Source: an uncultured Oscillospiraceae bacterium
Lineage (GTDB): Bacteria > Bacillota > Clostridia > Oscillospirales > Oscillospiraceae
Reading direction: 5' to 3'
NCBI GenBank assembly: GCA_947629915.1
Contig: CANRFN010000011.1
Coordinates: 1-64,000 of the forward strand
Length of the DNA: 64,000 bases
In this document: piece after piece, positions 8,423 to 18,242 of the stretch
Layout: each line of letters opens with the position of its first letter
Position numbering within the stretch: the first letter of the stretch is position 1
Notes under the pieces: generated by a model
The model's input: only the letters and a program-made list of their open reading frames with translations
Database searches by the model: none
Told to the model about the DNA's origin: nothing
Program-made: the position numbers and the translations under genes

Positions 8423-8813
8423 CCTGCTATCGCTTCTGGGGCTGGCCTGGAAGGGCGCACACCTGGCTGTGGGAGAGGAACCGGTTCAGGAGGCCTGCCG
8501 CACCGGCAAGGCCAGACTGGTACTCACCGCCAGCGATGCGGCCCCCAACTCCGTCTCCCGCGCCCAGCGGGCGGCAGAGCGGGCCGGTATCCCCCACGTC
8601 CCCATTCCCCGCAGCCGAGAGGCCCTGGGCGCCGCCCTGGGCCGCCGCCTCTGCGCCGTAGCCGCCCTCACAGACGGAGGGCTGGCCGCATCCTTTGCGG
8701 CCAAGCTGGCGGCAGAGGATCCAACCTTCCAGCCGCCTGCCGGACTCATGCCCCAAGGCGGTCCCCATTCTAAGAATTCGAACCCGCGGCCCTCTGCCGG
8801 CCGCAGCAATTAG
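8403..8813 (+). CDS. ylxQ: YlxQ, L7Ae/L30e/Gadd45-family RNA-binding protein
   Basis: A 136-aa protein. The N-terminal ~95 residues match the L7Ae kink-turn-binding fold as found in YlxQ between nusA and infB: LLGLAWKGAHLAVGEEPVQEACRTGKA, VLTASDAAPNSV and LCAVAALTDGGLAASFA. The C-terminal ~40 residues (Pro/Ser/Gly-rich) are not part of the fold. The start is GTG at 8403 or a second GTG at 8412; the gene overlaps rnpM. The start of infB follows closely. Confidence 0.88.
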   Translation: MTAVTDSLLSLLGLAWKGAHLAVGEEPVQEACRTGKARLVLTASDAAPNSVSRAQRAAERAGIPHVPIPRSREALGAALGRRLCAVAALTDGGLAASFAAKLAAEDPTFQPPAGLMPQGGPHSKNSNPRPSAGRSN

Positions 8814-8825
8814 GAGGTGGCCTGT

Positions 8826-11489
8826 TTGAGCATTGCCAAGTACACTGCCAGAGATGTGGCCAAAGACTTTGGGGTCCAACCCAAAACCATCACTGCCATT
8901 CTCACCGAACATCTGAAAACCAGTGTCCCCGCCACCCGCGCCCTCACGGACCGGGAACTGGCGGTGATCTTCGAGTATCTCACCCAGAAAAACCAGGTGG
9001 ACTCCATCGAGTCCATCTACTCTGAGGTGTATCACGACCCCAACAAGCAGTCCTTCGCCGGGGTCACCGTGATCCCCGCCCAGCCCCTGGAGCAGCCCGC
9101 CGGGGAGGCCTCCAAGCCCGCCCAGCAGCAGAAGCAGGCCCAGGGACAGCAGCAGAAGGGCCAGCAGCCCAAGGCCCAGGGCCAGAAGCCGGTGCAGGGG
9201 CAGCAGGGCCAGAAGGCCGCCCAGCCCCAGGGCAAGGGCGCACAGGGCGGCCAGGCCCAGCAGAAGCAGGGCGGCCAGGGCAAGGACGGCCAGAGGCCCC
9301 AGAACAAGGCCGGCCAGGGCGCCCAGACCCAGCCGCAGGCCAAGGCCGGCCAGGGCGCCCAGACCCAGCCGCAGGCCAAGGCCGGCCAGGGACAGCAGAA
9401 GCCCGCCCAGGCGCAGCAGCCCCAGCCGCAGAAGCAGCCCCAGGCCCAGCAGGCCCAGCCCCAGCCGAAGCCGAGCGGCCAGCCCCAACAGCAGCAGCCC
9501 TCCCGCACCCAGCCCGCCAAGAAGATCGTGGACACCCGCAAGGGCGGCCGGGTCAACCTGGACAAGTACGACCAGCGGCTGGAGGACCTGGCCCCAGACA
9601 AGGCCAACCGGATGCAGACCGGCAAGCAGAAGTTCCAGAACAAGAACAACAAGGGCAAGCAGTCCTTCGGCAACAAGCGCCGCCAGGAGGAGCAGGATCG
9701 GATGCGCCGTCTCCAGCTGGAGATCGCCAAGAAGACGCCCCTCACCGTCCATATTCCCGATGAGATCGGCGTCGGCGAGCTGGCCTCCCGGATGAAGAAG
9801 ACCGGCGCCGAGGTGGTGAAGGCCCTCATCCGCAACGGCGTCATGGCCTCCCTCTCGGACATCATCGACTACGACACCGCCGCTCTCATCGCCATGGAGC
9901 TGGGCTGCAAGGTGGAGAAGGAAGTCATCGTCACCATCGAGGAGAAGCTCATCGACACCGCCGCAGACAAAGAGGAGGACCTGGTGCCCAGAGCCCCCGT
10001 GGTGGTGGTCATGGGGCACGTAGACCACGGCAAGACCTCCCTCCTGGACTATATCCGCCACGCCAACGTGGTGTCCGGTGAGGCCGGCGGCATCACCCAG
10101 CACATCGGCGCCTATCAGGTGGATGTGGGCGGCAGGCCCGTCACCTTCCTGGACACCCCGGGCCACGAGGCCTTCACCGCCATGCGGGCCCGCGGCGCCA
10201 TGATCACGGACATCGCCATCCTGGTGGTGGCCGCAGACGATGGCATCATGCCCCAGACCATCGAGTCCATCAACCACGCCAAGGCCGCGGACATCCCCAT
10301 CATCGTGGCCATCAACAAGATGGATAAGCCCCACGCCAACCCGGACCGGGTGATGCAGCAGCTCACCGAGCACGGCCTGGTGCCGGAGGTCTGGGGCGGC
10401 GAGACCATCGTGTGCCAGATCAGCGCCAAGACCGGCATGGGCATCGATGACCTGCTGGAAAACCTGGTGCTGCTGGCGGACGTGAAGGAGCTGAAGGCCA
10501 ATCCCAACCGCACCGCCCACGGCGCGGTGATTGAGGCCCGCCTGGACAAGGGCCGCGGCCCGGTGGCCACCCTTCTGGTGCAGAACGGCACCCTCCACCA
10601 GGGCGATGTGATCATCGCCGGCATGGCGGTGGGCCGCGTGCGCGCCATGACGGACTACAAGGGCAAGCGGGTCACGGAGGCAGGCCCCTCCGTGCCGGTG
10701 GAGATCATCGGCATGGGCGATGTGCCCGGCGCCGGCGACGACTTCCACACCGTCACCGATGAGCGTATGGCCCGGGAGCTGGTGGAGCAGCGGAAGGCGG
10801 AGATGCGCACCGCCACCACCGGCGCGGCCAAGCAGAAGGTCTCCCTGGAGGAGCTGTTCTCCCAGATCCAGGCCGGCGAGATGAAGGACCTGAACATCAT
10901 CGTCAAGGCAGACGTCCAGGGCTCCGCCGAGGCCGTCCGCAGCAGCCTGGAGAAGCTGTCCAACGAAGAGGTGCGGGTGCGGGTGATCCACTGCGCGGTG
11001 GGCGCCATCAACGAGTCCGATGTGATGTTGGCCACCACCTCCAACGCCATCATCGTGGGCTTCAACGTCCGCCCGGACAAGAACGCGGCGGAGTCCGCCG
11101 CCCGGGACAAGGTGGACATGCGGATGTACCGGGTAATCTACGACTGCATCAACGAGATTGAGGCCGCCATGAAGGGCATGCTGTCCCCCAAGTTCAGGGA
11201 AGTGCCTCTCGGCCAGGCCGAAGTCCGTCAGGTGTACAAGATCACCGGCGTGGGCACCGTGGCCGGCTGCTACGTCACCGAGGGCCGGGTGGCCCGCAAC
11301 GCACAGATCCGCCTGGTGCGGGACGGCATCGTGGTCCACGAGGGCGTGATGAACTCCCTCCAGCGCTTCAAGGACCCCGTCCGCGAGGTGGCCCGGGGCT
11401 ACGAGTGCGGCATCGGCATCGAGAAGTACCAGGACATCAAGGAGGGCGACATCATCGAGGCCTTCCTGATGGAGCAGATTCAGCAGTGA
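8826..11489 (+). CDS. infB: Translation initiation factor IF-2
   Basis: GTPase that places initiator tRNA on the 30S subunit. I chose TTG at 8826 because AGGAGG (8812-8817) stands 8 nt ahead; a GTG at 8817 overlaps the SD. This gives 887 aa. Order: an IF2-N helical domain (~1-60), a Gln/Ala/Gly/Lys-rich disordered linker (~100-240) holding two copies of [12 protein letters not shown], a second IF2-N domain (~295-345), the G domain (GHVDHGKTS near residue 397, [12 protein letters not shown]), and domains II-IV ending in [20 protein letters not shown]. The linker is more Gln-rich than usual. Confidence 0.96.
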   Translation: MSIAKYTARDVAKDFGVQPKTITAILTEHLKTSVPATRALTDRELAVIFEYLTQKNQVDSIESIYSEVYHDPNKQSFAGVTVIPAQPLEQPAGEASKPAQQQKQAQGQQQKGQQPKAQGQKPVQGQQGQKAAQPQGKGAQGGQAQQKQGGQGKDGQRPQNKAGQGAQTQPQAKAGQGAQTQPQAKAGQGQQKPAQAQQPQPQKQPQAQQAQPQPKPSGQPQQQQPSRTQPAKKIVDTRKGGRVNLDKYDQRLEDLAPDKANRMQTGKQKFQNKNNKGKQSFGNKRRQEEQDRMRRLQLEIAKKTPLTVHIPDEIGVGELASRMKKTGAEVVKALIRNGVMASLSDIIDYDTAALIAMELGCKVEKEVIVTIEEKLIDTAADKEEDLVPRAPVVVVMGHVDHGKTSLLDYIRHANVVSGEAGGITQHIGAYQVDVGGRPVTFLDTPGHEAFTAMRARGAMITDIAILVVAADDGIMPQTIESINHAKAADIPIIVAINKMDKPHANPDRVMQQLTEHGLVPEVWGGETIVCQISAKTGMGIDDLLENLVLLADVKELKANPNRTAHGAVIEARLDKGRGPVATLLVQNGTLHQGDVIIAGMAVGRVRAMTDYKGKRVTEAGPSVPVEIIGMGDVPGAGDDFHTVTDERMARELVEQRKAEMRTATTGAAKQKVSLEELFSQIQAGEMKDLNIIVKADVQGSAEAVRSSLEKLSNEEVRVRVIHCAVGAINESDVMLATTSNAIIVGFNVRPDKNAAESAARDKVDMRMYRVIYDCINEIEAAMKGMLSPKFREVPLGQAEVRQVYKITGVGTVAGCYVTEGRVARNAQIRLVRDGIVVHEGVMNSLQRFKDPVREVARGYECGIGIEKYQDIKEGDIIEAFLMEQIQQ

Positions 11490-11494
11490 CCTTC

Positions 11495-11528
11495 CGGGGC
11501 GGGCGGCATCGCCCGCCCCGTGTTCTTT
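11495..11528 (+). terminator. Hairpin terminator between infB and rbfA
   Basis: 11-bp perfect stem CGGGGCGGGCG / CGCCCGCCCCG with a 4-nt loop followed by TGTTCTTTT. Partial termination would lower expression of rbfA and the genes after it relative to infB. Confidence 0.7.
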
Positions 11529-11600
11529 TGTACGCCTACCAATTCTCATCAAACACGCCCTCATGGGCACCCACTGGGGCATTCCCCCGAAAGGAGTTCT

Positions 11601-11990
11601 ATGGCAAGCAACCGCATCGGCCGCATCAACGAGGAGATCCAGAGGGAGCTGGCCGCCCTCCTGCCCACCGTAAAGGATCCCCGGGTGACGGGTCTCATCT
11701 CCATCACCCGGGTGGACACCACCAACGACCTCCGGTACTGCAAGGTGTACGTCTCCTCCCTGGACAAGTCCCGGGACAAGGAGATGATGAAGGGCCTGAA
11801 GTCCGCCGCCGGCTATCTCCGCCGGGAGGTGGGCCACGCCCTCAGCCTCCGGTACACCCCGGAACTGATCTTCGAGGCAGACAACTCCATCCAGCACGGC
11901 GCCCACATCCTGGAGATGCTCCGGGATCCGGAGGTGGTAAAGCCGGCAAACCCCGCCAACGCGGACATCATTCTTGACGAGGACAAGTGA
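11601..11990 (+). CDS. rbfA: Ribosome-binding factor A
   Basis: KH-fold protein of 129 aa needed for late 30S maturation and cold growth. NRIGRINEEIQRELAALL, KDPRVTGLISITRVDTT and the C-terminal LRYTPELIFEADNSIQHGAHI are conserved. ATG at 11601 has AAAGGAG 5 nt ahead. The stop is separated from the nrnA start by one base. Confidence 0.95.
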   Translation: MASNRIGRINEEIQRELAALLPTVKDPRVTGLISITRVDTTNDLRYCKVYVSSLDKSRDKEMMKGLKSAAGYLRREVGHALSLRYTPELIFEADNSIQHGAHILEMLRDPEVVKPANPANADIILDEDK

Positions 11991-11991
11991 T

Positions 11992-12951
11992 ATGGACCGA
12001 ACTGCATGTGCTGCCTTTCTCCGGCAGCGAGACAACTATCTGATTCTCACCCACCGCCGGCCGGACGGGGACACCATCGGCTCCGCGGCGGGCCTGTGCC
12101 TTCTCCTGCGGCAGATGGGCAAGACCGCCTGGGTGCTCCCCTCTCTGGACGCCAACCAGCTGGTCTCCGGCTACCTGGAGGGCTGCGTGGCTCCGGCGGA
12201 CTACGCACCGGACACCGTTGTGGCGGTGGACGTGGCCTCCCAGCACCTGCTGCCCCCCAACGCAGAGCCCTATCTGGGCAGGATCGATCTGGCCATAGAT
12301 CACCACCCCTCCCACACCCCCTATGCAAGCGAGGTGCTGGTGGAGGGAGACCGGGCGGCCTGCGGCGTGATCATCTGGGAGCTCTCCCAGGAGCTGGGGG
12401 TGATGAGCCCGGAGGCCGCCGCGCCCCTCTACGCCGCCATCGCCACGGACTGCGGCTGCTTTGCGTACTCCAACAGCAACGCCCTCACCCACCGGGCGGC
12501 GGCGGCCCTCATTGAGCAGGGCATCCCCTTTACGGAGATCAACAAGCGGCACTTTCGCACCAAGACCCGCACCAAGCTCCAGCTGGAGAGCCTGCTCTTT
12601 CAGCAGATGGAGTTCTACCACAACGGCACCGTGGCGGTGGCCACCGTGTCTCTGGCCCTCATCGCCCAGTCCGGCGCCACCCCTGAGGACCTGGACGATG
12701 TGTCTGCCTTTGCCGGCCAGATCGAGGGGGTCCGCCACGCCATCACCATCAAAGAGGCGGAGGACGGCACCGGCACCTGCCACATCAGCCTGCGGGCGGA
12801 CACCCACTACCTGAACGCGTCTGCCGTCTGCGCCCGCCTGGGCGGCGGCGGCCATGCAGCCGCCGCCGGCTGCTCCGTGCAGGGCACCATCGCGGAGGCG
12901 AAGGCCGCCATCCTCGCCGCCCTGGAGGCGGAGCTGCCCCCGGAGGGGTAA
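11992..12951 (+). CDS. nrnA: DHH/DHHA1 phosphoesterase, NrnA-like nanoRNase/pAp phosphatase
   Basis: Hydrolyses short RNA (2-5 nt) and 3'-phosphoadenosine 5'-phosphate. The 319-aa protein has the DHH motifs LTHRRPDGDTIGSAAGL (~18-34), DVASQHLL and DHHPSH (metal-binding), and a C-terminal DHHA1 domain with the GGGGHAAAAGCSV loop. One base separates rbfA and this gene, the usual Firmicutes order rbfA-nrnA-truB. AGGACAAG ahead of the start is a modest SD. Confidence 0.93.
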   Translation: MDRTACAAFLRQRDNYLILTHRRPDGDTIGSAAGLCLLLRQMGKTAWVLPSLDANQLVSGYLEGCVAPADYAPDTVVAVDVASQHLLPPNAEPYLGRIDLAIDHHPSHTPYASEVLVEGDRAACGVIIWELSQELGVMSPEAAAPLYAAIATDCGCFAYSNSNALTHRAAAALIEQGIPFTEINKRHFRTKTRTKLQLESLLFQQMEFYHNGTVAVATVSLALIAQSGATPEDLDDVSAFAGQIEGVRHAITIKEAEDGTGTCHISLRADTHYLNASAVCARLGGGGHAAAAGCSVQGTIAEAKAAILAALEAELPPEG

Positions 12952-12993
12952 GCCGCCCTCACAGATCCAACACAACATAAGGAGGGACCCGCT

Positions 12994-13875
12994 GTGCCCA
13001 CTGGTATTCTCATCATAGACAAGCCCCAGGGCTGGACCTCAATGGACGTGTGCGCCAAGCTCCGGGGGATGTACCACGAGAGAGGGGTGGGCCACGGCGG
13101 CACCCTAGACCCCATGGCCACCGGCGTACTGCCCGTCTTTCTGGGCAGGGCCACCCGTGCGGTGGAGTTCTGCGCCAACGCGGACAAGGAGTACGCGTTT
13201 GAGCTGCAGCTGGGGGTGATCACCAACACCCAGGACGCCTCCGGCGAGGTGCTGGAGACCCGCCCGGTACAGGTTTCCCAGGCGGACCTGGAGGCGGTTC
13301 TGCCCCGGTTTCGCGGCCCCATCGCCCAGATTCCCCCCATGTACTCCGCCATCAAGCGGGACGGGAAGAAGCTCTATGAGCTGGCCCGCAAGGGGAAAGA
13401 GGTGGACCGGCCGCCCCGGAACATCGAGATCCGCTCCTTGGAGATCACAGACTGCCTGGCCCCGGATCGGTACCGGCTGCAGGTGCACTGCTCCAAGGGG
13501 ACTTACGTGCGCACCCTCTGCCACGACATCGGCCAGGCCCTGGGCTGCGGCGGCATGATGGCCGCCCTCCGGCGCACCATGGCCGGCAGCTTCACCCTGA
13601 AAAACGCCGTCTCCCTGGAGCAGGTCCAGGCGGCGGTGGACCGGGGGGAGGCGGAGTCCCTGCTCCGGCCGGTGGACAGGGTCTTCAAGGACCGCCCCGC
13701 CCTGATGGTGCCCCCCTCCCTGGAACAGCGGATTCGCTGCGGTGCATCCGTGCCGGTGCAGGGCGCCCCGGACGGGGAGTACCGGCTGTACAGCGAGAAG
13801 AGGGCCTTTCTGGCGCTGGTGCAGGTCTCCAACGGAACCGCCGTGACCGTAAAGAACTTCTTTGAGGTGAAGTGA
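12994..13875 (+). CDS. truB: tRNA pseudouridine(55) synthase TruB
   Basis: Makes pseudouridine 55 in the T loop of tRNAs. The 293-aa protein has GILIIDKPQGWTSMDV and the catalytic loop GGTLDPMATGVLPV with the nucleophile D39, then YELARKGKEVDR and CSKGTYVRTLCHDIG. The C-terminal PUA-like part is short. GTG at 12994 follows AAGGAGG. ribF starts 3 bases after its stop. Confidence 0.96.
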   Translation: MPTGILIIDKPQGWTSMDVCAKLRGMYHERGVGHGGTLDPMATGVLPVFLGRATRAVEFCANADKEYAFELQLGVITNTQDASGEVLETRPVQVSQADLEAVLPRFRGPIAQIPPMYSAIKRDGKKLYELARKGKEVDRPPRNIEIRSLEITDCLAPDRYRLQVHCSKGTYVRTLCHDIGQALGCGGMMAALRRTMAGSFTLKNAVSLEQVQAAVDRGEAESLLRPVDRVFKDRPALMVPPSLEQRIRCGASVPVQGAPDGEYRLYSEKRAFLALVQVSNGTAVTVKNFFEVK

Positions 13876-13878
13876 TCC

Positions 13879-14790
13879 ATGGCAAAACGCGTCATCGCGC
13901 TGGGTTTTTTTGACGGCGTCCACCTGGGACACGGCGCCCTGCTGCGCACCACCGTACAGCGGGCCCGGGAGCTGCAGGCAGAGCCCGCGGTGCTCTCCTT
14001 CGACAGCCATCCCCTGAACATCATCCACCCCGGGGTCCATGTGCCCCTCATCAACACCCCGGCAGACCGGGAACTGCTGGTGCGCCGGTACTACGGCATT
14101 CCCACTGTCCTCCTGCTCCCCTTCACCCGGGCCCTCATGGAGATGGACTGGCGGGACTTTATCGACCACACCCTGGTGGACCAGGGGGCGGTCCATGTGG
14201 TGGCCGGGGAGAACTTCCACTTCGGCTATCACGGGGAGGGCACTGCGGAGAAGCTCCGGGCGTACACCGCATCCCACGGCATCGGCTGCGACATCATCCC
14301 CGAGGTCCAGATGGACGGGGAGACGGTGTCCTCCACCCGGATTCGGGCTCTGCTGGCCAAGGGGGACCTGGACACCGCCAACCGGTATCTGGGTCACCCC
14401 CACTGCCTCAGCGGCACCGTCCGCCACGGCAAGGCCCTGGGGCGGACCATTGGCATCCCCACCGCCAACCTGGCCCTGCCGGAGGATCTGCAGCCCCTGC
14501 CCTACGGGGTCTACGCCTGCCTCTGCAAGCTGCCGGACGGGGCCGAGCCCATGGCGGTGGTGAACATCGGGGTGCGGCCCACGGTGGCAGACGGGAACTA
14601 CGTCTCGGTGGAGGCCTGGATTCTGGACTACCGCGGGGACCTGTACGGCCAACCCATCACCCTGGACTTCTACCGCATGCTCCGGCCAGAGCGGCGCTTC
14701 CCCAGCCTGGAGGCCCTCCAGGCGGAGATCCGCCGCAACGCGGAGCAGACCATCGCCTATTTTCAGACGCAGAGAGGGATCGCCCCATGA
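13879..14790 (+). CDS. ribF: Bifunctional riboflavin kinase/FAD synthetase
   Basis: Phosphorylates riboflavin to FMN and adenylylates FMN to FAD. The 303-aa protein has an N-terminal nucleotidyltransferase domain (GFFDGVHLGHGALL near residue 10, ISSTR-like VSSTRIRALL) and a C-terminal kinase domain (GTVRHGKALGRTIGIPTANL, VNIGVRPTV, the ending FYRMLRPERRFPSLEALQAEI). ATG lies 3 bases after truB; the stop overlaps the next gene by 4 bases. Confidence 0.95.
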   Translation: MAKRVIALGFFDGVHLGHGALLRTTVQRARELQAEPAVLSFDSHPLNIIHPGVHVPLINTPADRELLVRRYYGIPTVLLLPFTRALMEMDWRDFIDHTLVDQGAVHVVAGENFHFGYHGEGTAEKLRAYTASHGIGCDIIPEVQMDGETVSSTRIRALLAKGDLDTANRYLGHPHCLSGTVRHGKALGRTIGIPTANLALPEDLQPLPYGVYACLCKLPDGAEPMAVVNIGVRPTVADGNYVSVEAWILDYRGDLYGQPITLDFYRMLRPERRFPSLEALQAEIRRNAEQTIAYFQTQRGIAP

Positions 14791-15518
14791 TCGCAACCAT
14801 CGCCAACGTCATCCTGGTCTTGATCGGCTCCACGGTGGGCCTGCTCTTCAAGAACCTGATCAGCGAAAAACTGCTCACCGCCCTCACCAACGCCCTGGCC
14901 CTGTGCGTGCTAGGCATCGGCATCTCCAGCCTCATCGGCACCCAGGACATGCTGTGCGTCATCGTGTGCATGGTGGTGGGCACCATTCTGGGCAACGCCC
15001 TCTCCATTGACGACAGATTAGACGGCCTGGGGGACTTTCTCCGCACTCGATTCATCCACGAGTCCGGCAACAGCCGCTTCACCGAGGGTTTTGTGAACGC
15101 CTTCCTGCTCTTCTGCGTGGGGGCCATGTCCATCACCGGCTCCATCGAGGCGGGGCTCAACCACAACTACGAGATCATCCTCTCCAAGGGCGTGATCGAT
15201 GGGGTGAGCGCGGTGTCCTTTGCCGCCACCATGGGCATCGGGGTGGTGTTCTCCACCGTCCCCCTGCTGCTCTACCAGGGCGGCATCACGCTGCTGGCCG
15301 CCTTTGCCGGCAACTACATCCCCACCCCGGTGATCACCGAGATGACCGCTGTGGGCGGGGCCCTTATCGTGTCCCTGGCCATCAACATGATGGGCCTGGG
15401 CAGGGAGCGGCTGAAGGTGGCCAACATGCTGCCCGCCATGTTCCTCCCCATCGCGTACATCCCCCTGGCCAACGCTCTCTCCAGTGCCCTGTCCTCCCTG
15501 ACGGGCCTCTTCGGCTGA
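14787..15518 (+). CDS. DUF554-family integral membrane protein
   Basis: A 243-aa protein with about seven hydrophobic segments. It begins ATIANVILVLIGSTVGLLFKN and holds the repeats GSIEAGLNHNYEIILSKGVIDGVSA and YIPTPVITEMTAVGGALI typical of DUF554 (YdfK-like). The family is of unknown function; a transport role is only a guess. Its ATG overlaps the ribF stop (ATGA), so it is translated from the same message. Confidence 0.85.
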   Translation: MIATIANVILVLIGSTVGLLFKNLISEKLLTALTNALALCVLGIGISSLIGTQDMLCVIVCMVVGTILGNALSIDDRLDGLGDFLRTRFIHESGNSRFTEGFVNAFLLFCVGAMSITGSIEAGLNHNYEIILSKGVIDGVSAVSFAATMGIGVVFSTVPLLLYQGGITLLAAFAGNYIPTPVITEMTAVGGALIVSLAINMMGLGRERLKVANMLPAMFLPIAYIPLANALSSALSSLTGLFG

Positions 15519-15560
15519 TCCGCTCCATCCAACCTCACCCTTTGGAAAGGAGGGCGCCCC

Positions 15561-17213
15561 ATGTCCTGGAGCAACGCCTACCCCCGCCCCCAGATGCGGC
15601 GGGACAGTTTCCTCCCCCTGGCAGATCACTGGACCCTGAACGGCAAGCCCATCCAGGTCCCCTGGCCCCCGGAGTCTCACCTCTCCGGCTGGACGGACCC
15701 GGTCCCCAAGCGGCTCCGCTATGAGACCAGCTTCACCCTGCCGGAGGGCTTTCTCCCCGCCGGGTACCGGCTGCTGCTCCACTGCGGGGCGGTGGACCAG
15801 GTGGCGGACGTATACTGCAACGGGGTGTCCGTGTGCCACCACGAGGGCGGCTATCTTCCCTTCTCCGGGGACCTCACAGACCAGCTGCGGCCCGGGGAGA
15901 ACCAGCTCACCATCGTGGCCAGAGACACCCTCTCCAGAAAGTACCCCTACGGCAAGCAGAGCAAACGCCCCCACGGCATGTGGTACACGCCGGTGTCCGG
16001 CATCTGGCAGCCGGTGTGGCTGGAGGCGGTGCCGGCCGAGGGCGCCATCCGGGGCATCCGCATCACCCCGGACCTCCACGGCATCACGGTGGAGGCGGAC
16101 ACAGACGCCGAGGCCTTCACCCTTGAGGTGCCGGGAGAGGGGCTGCAGGTCCGCTGCCAGGGCAAGACCCACCTCGCCCTCACCCGACCCCACCTCTGGA
16201 CCCCGGAGGACCCGTACCTGTACCGCTGCGTGCTCTCCACAGGCACAGACCGGGTGGAGAGCTACTTCGCCCTGCGCACCGTCTCCCTGGGGAAGATCAA
16301 CGGCCAGATGTGGATCCTGCTGAACGGGGAGCCCGTCTTTCTCCACGGGGTGCTGGACCAGGGCTACTTTGAGGACGGCCTGTTCCTCCCCGCCGATCCC
16401 GCGGAGTATGACAGAGACATCCTCCGGATGAAGGAGCTGGGGTACAACACCCTGCGCAAGCACATCAAGGTGGAGCCGGACCTCTTCTACTACGCGGCAG
16501 ACCGCCTGGGCATGCTGGTGCTTCAGGACATGGTGAACAGCGGCGGATACAGCTGGCTCTGGGACACGGTGGTGCCCACCTTCGTGTCCAAGAAGCGCTG
16601 GGACCGCTGGCCCGGCAGCCCGAGACGGCGGCGGATCTTTGAGGACCACGTCCGGGACACCCAGCGGCACCTGTACAGCCACCCCTGCATCGTGGGATAC
16701 ACCATCTTCAACGAGGGCTGGGGCCAGTACGACTCAGATCGCATCTCCGCCGATGCCAAGGCGGAGGACCCCACCCGCTTTGTGATCGCCGCCTCCGGCT
16801 GGTTTGCCCAAAAAGGCGGGGACGCCCAGAGCGAGCATGTATACTTCAAGACCCGGGTGCTGGAGCACAGACGGCCGGGGAAATTCCTCTTTCTCAGCGA
16901 GTGCGGCGGCTTCACCCGGAAGATCCAGGGCCATGTACAGCAGGGCAAAAAGGACTATGGATACGGAGACGCAGACACGGAGGAGGCGCTGGTGTCCAGG
17001 CTCCAGGAGCTGTATCACACCATGGTGATCCCCTCCATCGCCGGTGGCCTCTGCGGCTGCATCTACACCCAGCTCAGCGATGTGGAGGGGGAGATCAACG
17101 GCCTGTACACCTGGGACCGGCAGGTGCGCAAGGTGCCCCTGGCGCCCATGCGGAAGCTCCAGGAGGAGATCGCGGCGGCTTTGGAGAGGGCCTGCGCAAA
17201 ACAAGACAAGTAA
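15561..17213 (+). CDS. Glycoside hydrolase family 2 enzyme
   Basis: Cytoplasmic retaining beta-glycosidase, 550 aa, without a signal peptide. Order: N-terminal jelly-roll sugar-binding domain (~20-150; VDQVADVYCNGVSVCHHEGGY), an immunoglobulin-like domain (~165-245), and a TIM barrel with the acid/base in FNEGWGQYD (Glu near 386) and the probable nucleophile in FLSECGGF (Glu near 446). HGVLDQGYF and LGYNTLRKHIKVEPDLFYYAADRLG are typical. The substrate (galactoside, glucuronide or mannoside) cannot be set from sequence. ATG follows AAAGGAGG. Confidence 0.88.
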   Translation: MSWSNAYPRPQMRRDSFLPLADHWTLNGKPIQVPWPPESHLSGWTDPVPKRLRYETSFTLPEGFLPAGYRLLLHCGAVDQVADVYCNGVSVCHHEGGYLPFSGDLTDQLRPGENQLTIVARDTLSRKYPYGKQSKRPHGMWYTPVSGIWQPVWLEAVPAEGAIRGIRITPDLHGITVEADTDAEAFTLEVPGEGLQVRCQGKTHLALTRPHLWTPEDPYLYRCVLSTGTDRVESYFALRTVSLGKINGQMWILLNGEPVFLHGVLDQGYFEDGLFLPADPAEYDRDILRMKELGYNTLRKHIKVEPDLFYYAADRLGMLVLQDMVNSGGYSWLWDTVVPTFVSKKRWDRWPGSPRRRRIFEDHVRDTQRHLYSHPCIVGYTIFNEGWGQYDSDRISADAKAEDPTRFVIAASGWFAQKGGDAQSEHVYFKTRVLEHRRPGKFLFLSECGGFTRKIQGHVQQGKKDYGYGDADTEEALVSRLQELYHTMVIPSIAGGLCGCIYTQLSDVEGEINGLYTWDRQVRKVPLAPMRKLQEEIAAALERACAKQDK

Positions 17214-17252
17214 AAAGCGGCCCGGACGCGGGGATGCGTCCGGGCCGCTTTT
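17213..17252. terminator. Bidirectional terminator between convergent genes
   Basis: 17-bp stem AAAAGCGGCCCGGACGC / GCGTCCGGGCCGCTTTT with a 6-nt loop; A and T runs at both sides make it work on either strand. Confidence 0.9.
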
Positions 17253-17281
17253 GTTATGTTATTCAAATGAGATAGGATCTC

Positions 17282-18133
17282 TCAGGGCAGGAAGTTTTCA
17301 AAGATGATGAGGCAGCCCTCCGCCTCCAGCTTCTCCATGGTCTCCCGGTCCCGCACGGTCCAGCTCACCTCCCGGATCCCCCACAGGTCCCGGCTGAGCT
17401 TGAGAGACAGCTTCTTCCGGTCCCGGTAGTTATATGCGATGAAGTCCGGCCGGGAGACGGAGGAGGACAGCAGATGGGTGGCGGCAAAGGCCATGGGGAG
17501 GGACAGGTTGTTCTTCTCCTTGATGAAGTCCGTGCTGAGCTGGCCCCGGCACACCTCCGGCCGGTTCTTGGCCAGCCAGGAGAGGCACTGGGGGTGGAAG
17601 GACTCGATGCAGTAGTCCAGCTTGGGGTACTGGTCTATCATGGCCATGACGGCGCCGGCCAGGTCTGCCGCGTTGTTCTCGTCCTTCAGTTCGATGATGA
17701 GGGGCGCCTTGCCCTCAAAGAGCGCCAGCACGTCCTCCAGGAAGGGGATCTTCTCCTCGGTACCCTCCAGCCGGTACTGGTCCAGCCCCGCCGCGGTGCA
17801 CTGGGACACCTTCACGTCCTTGCCGCAGGTACGCAAGAGGGAATCGTCGTGGATGACGGCCAGTCTCCCGTCCACCGTGAGGTGCACGTCCAGCTCCGCC
17901 CCGTATCCGTGCTCCAGCGCTCGTCGGAAGGCGGCCATGGAGTTCTCCGGGATGCCGTTGGGCTTGTCGTGAAGGCCCCGGTGGGCGTAGCGGTATTGCT
18001 CCAGCACGGCCCAGGCCGGGTGGCCCTTTCTGCCCCGCAGGGTGAGCAGATACAGGCCCGCGGTAACGGCAGGTGCCAGTGCCGCCGCCCGTACCAGTCC
18101 TTTTCCGATGTGCTTGCCTTCCCTGTCTGCCAT
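17282..18133 (-). CDS. Glycerophosphodiester phosphodiesterase
   Basis: Hydrolyses glycerophosphodiesters to glycerol 3-phosphate and an alcohol. I start at ATG 18131-18133 because AGGAG precedes it by 8 nt; 283 aa result. Residues ~15-30 form a hydrophobic segment (ALAPAVTAGLYLL), so the enzyme is probably membrane-anchored. The GDPD motifs are YAHRGLHDKPNGIPENS, ELDVHLTVDGRLAVIHDD and PLIIELKDENN. The gene is convergent with the glycosidase. Confidence 0.9.
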   Translation of the reverse strand: MADREGKHIGKGLVRAAALAPAVTAGLYLLTLRGRKGHPAWAVLEQYRYAHRGLHDKPNGIPENSMAAFRRALEHGYGAELDVHLTVDGRLAVIHDDSLLRTCGKDVKVSQCTAAGLDQYRLEGTEEKIPFLEDVLALFEGKAPLIIELKDENNAADLAGAVMAMIDQYPKLDYCIESFHPQCLSWLAKNRPEVCRGQLSTDFIKEKNNLSLPMAFAATHLLSSSVSRPDFIAYNYRDRKKLSLKLSRDLWGIREVSWTVRDRETMEKLEAEGCLIIFENFLP

Positions 18134-18242
18134 TGTACTTCGCTCCTCTTTCTGTATGCTTGGTGTTCTATGAGCGATGCGTAGATCCCGGTACATCGCA
18201 GTCCCATTCGCTATACCAGTATATCAGGTGTGGCCCGGCATT

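Noticed and set aside
8427..12035. Very long minus-strand open frame (about 1200 codons) opposite ylxQ, infB and rbfA
   Set aside because: It is antisense to strongly recognised genes, has His/Gly/Leu-rich low-complexity translation typical of G+C-biased shadow frames, and no ribosome-binding site.
16734..17204. Minus-strand gene opposite the 3' end of the GH2 gene
   Set aside because: Shadow frame without recognisable domain; it covers the catalytic nucleophile region of the glycosidase.
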